This document shows positions 59,901 to 64,000 of a stretch of DNA of 64,000 nt, in pieces. Each line of letters starts with the position of its first letter. The first letter of the stretch is position 1. Source of the DNA: Cruorifilaria tuberocauda (taxonomy: Eukaryota > Nematoda > Chromadorea > Rhabditida > Onchocercidae). The stretch covers positions 248,001-312,000 of the forward strand of contig JABVXU010000030.1 of NCBI GenBank assembly GCA_013365365.1, read 5' to 3'. A model generated the notes under the pieces. The model was not told the origin of the DNA. It made no database searches and was given only the letters and a program-made list of their open reading frames with translations. The position numbers and the translations under genes were made by a program.

Positions 59901-61857
59901 TCGGGTCAAGTACAAATATCGCAAGTTGGGTACATTGAGAAATGTTCGTTTATGGATAGTTGAGATCTGATTTGATGCCAAATTCAGCAAATTGATTAAT
60001 GGTAAGTTCATAAACGATAATGCTTCTAGCGAGTTGATGTTGTTATTGTGTAAATGAAGTGCCATCAACTGTTTGAGTCCTCGAATTGCTATAAATCCTT
60101 AATTAAGTCGATAAACAAAATCATCGTTCAATTCAATATGGTGAGAAAACTCAGTTTTCATTACTAAAACTAATAAGTCACTAATTACTCAGCAACACAT
60201 ATTTGGTAAAAATTTTGGTGAAAAAATAAATATTTAATAAATGAGTGAACAAAAAAGTTAAAGCACCAACAGTTTTAATAAGTTTAACTTTGATTATTCT
60301 TCATAAATAGGCACGAAGTGCAGTCTAGTTTAACCAAGAAGTAAATAAAATACGAATAGCTCACCTGGTGCTGGTACTCCTTTCAAACAATTCCTGCCAA
60401 GATTAATCGTTTGTACATTGTATTTGACATCATCAAATGCATTCTTATGTATCTGGCATATGCGATTATCCGCTAAGCTAATGTCATACAGCTGTAAGTT
60501 ATCTTTACTTATTTGTTGTAACTCTATTGATATAATTTTCTAGTACTGATGAGAGAAACACAAAATTATTTGAACTTAATAGTTTCGTAGAGAAGCTTTT
60601 CTAAGATTTTTATGTTATAGTCTTCAACCTTGATTATCTTTTTATTTTGAACTGTTAAAGGACAAACAGAACCTAAGTAACACAGTATAATGGGAGTTCC
60701 ACCCGACAACCAAACACATATTGAAAAATTTTTTTTGTCATTATTCAGGTGATTATTGATTAATTATTAGAAAATCTTTGCTGACTTCAGTCTTTGGAAT
60801 TTAAGACAATATGGGGAAAAAAATTGTACGTGTTAAGATACAATTGTGTTATAAAGTTGTGTTTGGATTATATCGTTTAGGTATATAAAATGGTATTCCC
60901 ACTTTTAGAATTTATGAGAAGTAGTTTGGTGCACAAATCAAGTAGAATAAGCAAAGATGAACGAACCTTCGATAATTGTGGGAAGGCATGCTCTGCTTCA
61001 ATGTCACCAATTGAATTATTGGACAAATCAAGTCGTAAGAGTGCTGATAATGGTGTTAGTGCTTTAGATGGTAACTGTGTTAAATTATTATGATGCAGTA
61101 TAAGTTCCTGTAAAACACTGTTCATCCCCAGAAAGCTATTTTCGTCAATATCTGTAATATTGTTATATGATAAATCCAGTTTCTTGATAAATAATCCGGA
61201 AAAAAATCCAGCAGGAATATGTTTCAGTCCAGAATGTTTCATTTCTAATTGCTGGATAAGACCCAAATTGATTTGATTAGCTCTTAACATGTAAACAATT
61301 TGGGATCCATCAGTATGTGAGCACTTGAGGATTATACCGTTCTGTGAATCTTCGCAACCACAAATTGATCTAATAATTTCAGGACAAGCCAGTGAGAATC
61401 GCATAGCGCTAACAAATAGGACAAAACTTCCAATAAACTGATTGATTGTATCTCGCTTTTTCGACCACTGTTTTCCCCTATGTCCCGCCAATTTTCGCCG
61501 TTGTCTTGATCGTTCGATATTACAGATTCCGATTCTGCGCCATTCATACGTGGAATAAACATTTCTATGATCATCATCACCATTATCACAGTCTTTATTA
61601 CTGTTGTCTTCATCATCAACATTATAAACGCTATTGTAGGATCTTCCGATTGTTGCATATCTACCATTATTGATTCTTTCACCTTTATCTTCATTCTTGC
61701 GACCATTGATGCCGCTTCCTTCTTGTGTGCAGGAATGCAAAACTGTAGCGTTAGTGCCTGATGATTCCGGCATCGAGATGAATTTAATGGGTCGTGGGAG
61801 TTGTTCGTTTGAGACTGAATATCGTGAAGTAATATAAGCATCCTTGTGAGATGGCAT
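56954..61857 (-). CDS. let-4: Transmembrane extracellular LRR protein, LET-4-like
   Basis: Eight exons in phase: 60967-61857, 60365-60491, 59886-60097, 59290-59565, 58486-58687, 58082-58347, 57364-57938, 56954-57170, giving 921 aa from the first ATG. After a hydrophobic stretch (FIGSFVLFVSAMRFSLA, 141-157) comes a Cys cap (CPEIIRSICGCED, LKCSHTDG) and about 14 LRRs (IKKLDLSYNNITDIDENSF, LQELILHHNNLTQLPSKAL, LLRLDLSNNSIGDI, LMALHLHNNNINSLEAL, LRYLYLTRNRITD, LEMLDLTGNYLTEL, AMIDLSNNELIDVP). A C-cap follows (NPLVCSERVHML, VICGPH), then a Ser/Thr-rich stalk of about 200 residues. The single transmembrane helix is SVIILICLSTVAIVMAAVLI, with a short cytoplasmic tail ending in TARRSR. LET-4 and relatives organise the apical extracellular matrix of nematode epithelia. 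Odd: the 140 residues before the hydrophobic stretch are hydrophilic and not expected in a secreted protein, so the real start may differ. Confidence 0.82.
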
Positions 61858-64000
61858 CTGTTTTACCAGTAATGGTACATGTGATGTAGTAATGACAAAA
61901 ATGCACAGTTTCAGTTGCAGCTAGTAGCGGATAAATAATGGTTATTTGTATGATATATCTATGATGATGATTGGAGCGGATACAGGTTGAGTGGCTCGAA
62001 AATTGTGAGACACAGATAATGATCGGTGATTGGGAGGAGTGTCGTTGTCAAATTCTCATGCCCAGTCGGCACCTGTAGACACCGGAGAGCAGCTCAATAC
62101 ACTAAATGGTTAGATGGAGACGGGACGGGAGGATCTTTCCCATCTCGATCTGCCAAACGCATGAGCAAGCAAGGTCGACGGTGAATGCATCTTACTAGCT
62201 ATCGCCCTGCCTTCCAACCACAGTTTACCTTTCCTTCCATCCGTCTCTTCCTCTGACCCACCGTTACCTCTATTCTTTTCTGTAACTAAACCAAAACTAT
62301 TTTTAAAATTCGCTCTTTAGGTCTTAAAACAGTTCAATTTCCCAGCAACGTCTTTTCTGTCCTTCTTAACTTTTTTGAAATTGATCTTTGTGCTTGAAAC
62401 ATTTGGTCATTTAAAAAAACTTTTTAAAAACAGTTTGCAACACTCATTCATAGCACTTCAGTTTTTAATATCGGTAAGGTTTACTGAAGCGAAATATGTG
62501 TATTGATGGAGAAGGTTTTAATGCAGAAGGTCATTCTTACCCACTATAAGTCCAACCAGACGTTGATTGATTATCGCTACTTGTTCTCTCAAAATATAAT
62601 TCTTTCAGTAATGCATGACTGGCAAATCTATATGCAAGGATTTCTTAATCTGTCTAGTTCTTCTGTGGTCAAATTGTGGGTATAGTTTCATGTCATTAAT
62701 AGTTTCATTGTTTTTGGAGTTGGGAAATAAACACTACCAGAAAGGAAGTTCTAATGGAAGAAAAAAATCGTTCATATTGAAATTGAGAGCTAAAAGCAAA
62801 CAAGCTTTTTTTGTTTACACCTTTTAAGCAAGGAGTCATTTTTAATAAGACATAAAGAAATTAAGGAAGAAAAATGATGAGGACTGCTCAGAATAAGACA
62901 AGACGGTAACCAATTCATGTAAGAAAAAATTGGTATTTCACCCCATAGATCTTAAACCCAAGGTCTATTATTTTTGATAGCGACAATCGTTCGTATTGAT
63001 TGATGCTGTGGAGTCAATTGACAGTATTATGTTCCTAAAAATTTCCAAAAAATGAAGAATTGCTTTTATAAATCAGTCTTTTTTCAAGGTTGCGAGCTCT
63101 GGGCAATTTCATTATTAAATAGTATGATGAATGACTGTTAAAATTGATTATGCTTATTAAGTTCATAGTTTGTATATCAAAATGCTTACTAAACTTGTAC
63201 TTGATGAGAATCATCCAAAATTAGCTGTGGCTCTGCCAACTTGTCAGATCATTTCTCGTACTGCACATATATTTCAAATCAGATGGTGAACAACCATCAG
63301 AAATTATTAGCGTTGAAGAAATCAAAGAGAATTACAGTTCACAATTTAATATACATTCTTTCTGTAAATTTTTGTTTGCTATATATTGGAAATAGACTGA
63401 AACTGTTAATCTTAAAAACTGAATATCACTTTAAAACTTCAGTCTATGAATCACAGGATTTTTAGATTTAGTACTAAACATAGAAAAAAAACTACATTGC
63501 CTTTACACTCCAACCACACGAGTGTTTCCTTTTTTATTTTGATTTAAAAAGCATTCTCTTGACATAACTTGCGTAGATAATGCTTTAAAAAATCTGAACA
63601 GTATTATTCTGCCTTACAAGTTGTAAAAGTAAACACTTATTGATGTTTGTGGCTGTGTTCACATCAAGGTTTCTATGCTCAGTGCTGCGGCGTGACAGTC
63701 TTCAGTTTTCCAGCCACTTGGTATTAATTTTGAAAGTTTTAAAAAGTAAGTTTGAAAAAGTAGTAGTGTTATTAATCAAAAAATCCTGCCTAGTCTTTTG
63801 CTATTTACTGAGCATCATGAATACTGGAATCAAAAGGAATGTAGCACCATTTTTATCGGGATTTTAAACTTTGTTTATCAATGATTCCAAAAAAACTAGT
63901 GGTTCGGAAGGATAACATTTTGCTGAATCTGTTTGCTTGATAGTGATACCTCAAATGGCTATAGCATGTGGGATAATGTGTACTTTGGATGGATACTTGA
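61858..64000. other. 5' flank of LET-4-like gene to window edge
   Basis: Upstream of the minus-strand LRR gene. The first 400 bp (about 61980-62270) are richer in G and C and may be its promoter. The remaining 1.7 kb is AT-rich with only short featureless ORFs, and I see no gene in it. Confidence 0.5.

Overview
The window looks like nuclear DNA of a parasitic nematode, most likely a filarial or other spirurid worm. It is AT-rich. Its genes are broken into many short exons by introns of roughly 80-400 bp with T-rich, TTTTCAG-like acceptors, and the gene content is nematode-like: SYM-1/LET-4-type LRR ectodomain proteins and a nematode-type Cys-spaced surface protein beside conserved animal trafficking genes. 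I built exon models by hand from splice sites, reading phase and remembered family resemblance. No alignment or transcript data were available. Most complete models close with every junction in phase.

Layout from left to right. (1) 171-3976, + strand: a TBC1D23 orthologue whose 5' end lies outside the window; one intron appears to be GC-AG and another holds one copy of a two-copy repeat. (2) 5871-8312, +: a 492-aa kelch-type protein with a PPxY motif, a Tyr/Gln/Pro-rich tail and a C-terminal CCLQ that looks like a CaaX box. (3) 10765-13903, -: a 287-aa secreted, probably GPI-anchored, Cys-spaced protein. (4) 13904-25163: a long gene-poor stretch with only one credible small exon or ORF, a basic plus single-membrane-segment peptide ending at 18211. 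(5) 25164-29654, -: a 995-aa ankyrin-patatin group VI phospholipase A2. (6) 31935-33625, +: an intact but strikingly divergent ribosomal protein S2 (uS5) homologue. (7) 34599-37838, +: a 436-aa INPP5E-type inositol polyphosphate 5-phosphatase without a CaaX box. (8) 40327-44177, -: an unrecognised coiled-coil protein whose last exon contains nine 18-bp minisatellite units. (9) 46195-51532, +: a short BLTP3 (UHRF1BP1/SHIP164) bridge-like lipid transfer protein. (10) 51483-54811 and 56954-61857, both -: two adjacent extracellular LRR genes, one secreted and one with a transmembrane segment, recalling the neighbouring C. elegans sym-1 and let-4 genes.

Several genes fit a membrane-traffic and lipid theme: TBC1D23 (endosome-to-Golgi capture), INPP5E (phosphoinositides), iPLA2 (phospholipids) and BLTP3 (lipid transfer). 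I see no evidence that they are co-regulated. The LRR pair and the Cys-spaced protein are apical matrix or surface genes. The observations most worth following are the divergent RPS2 paralogue, the convergent coding overlap of the BLTP3 and LRR genes, the coding minisatellite, the possible prenylated kelch protein, and a duplication straddling a splice donor in the SYM-1-like gene. I found no convincing tRNA, rRNA, SL RNA, CRISPR array or intact transposon.
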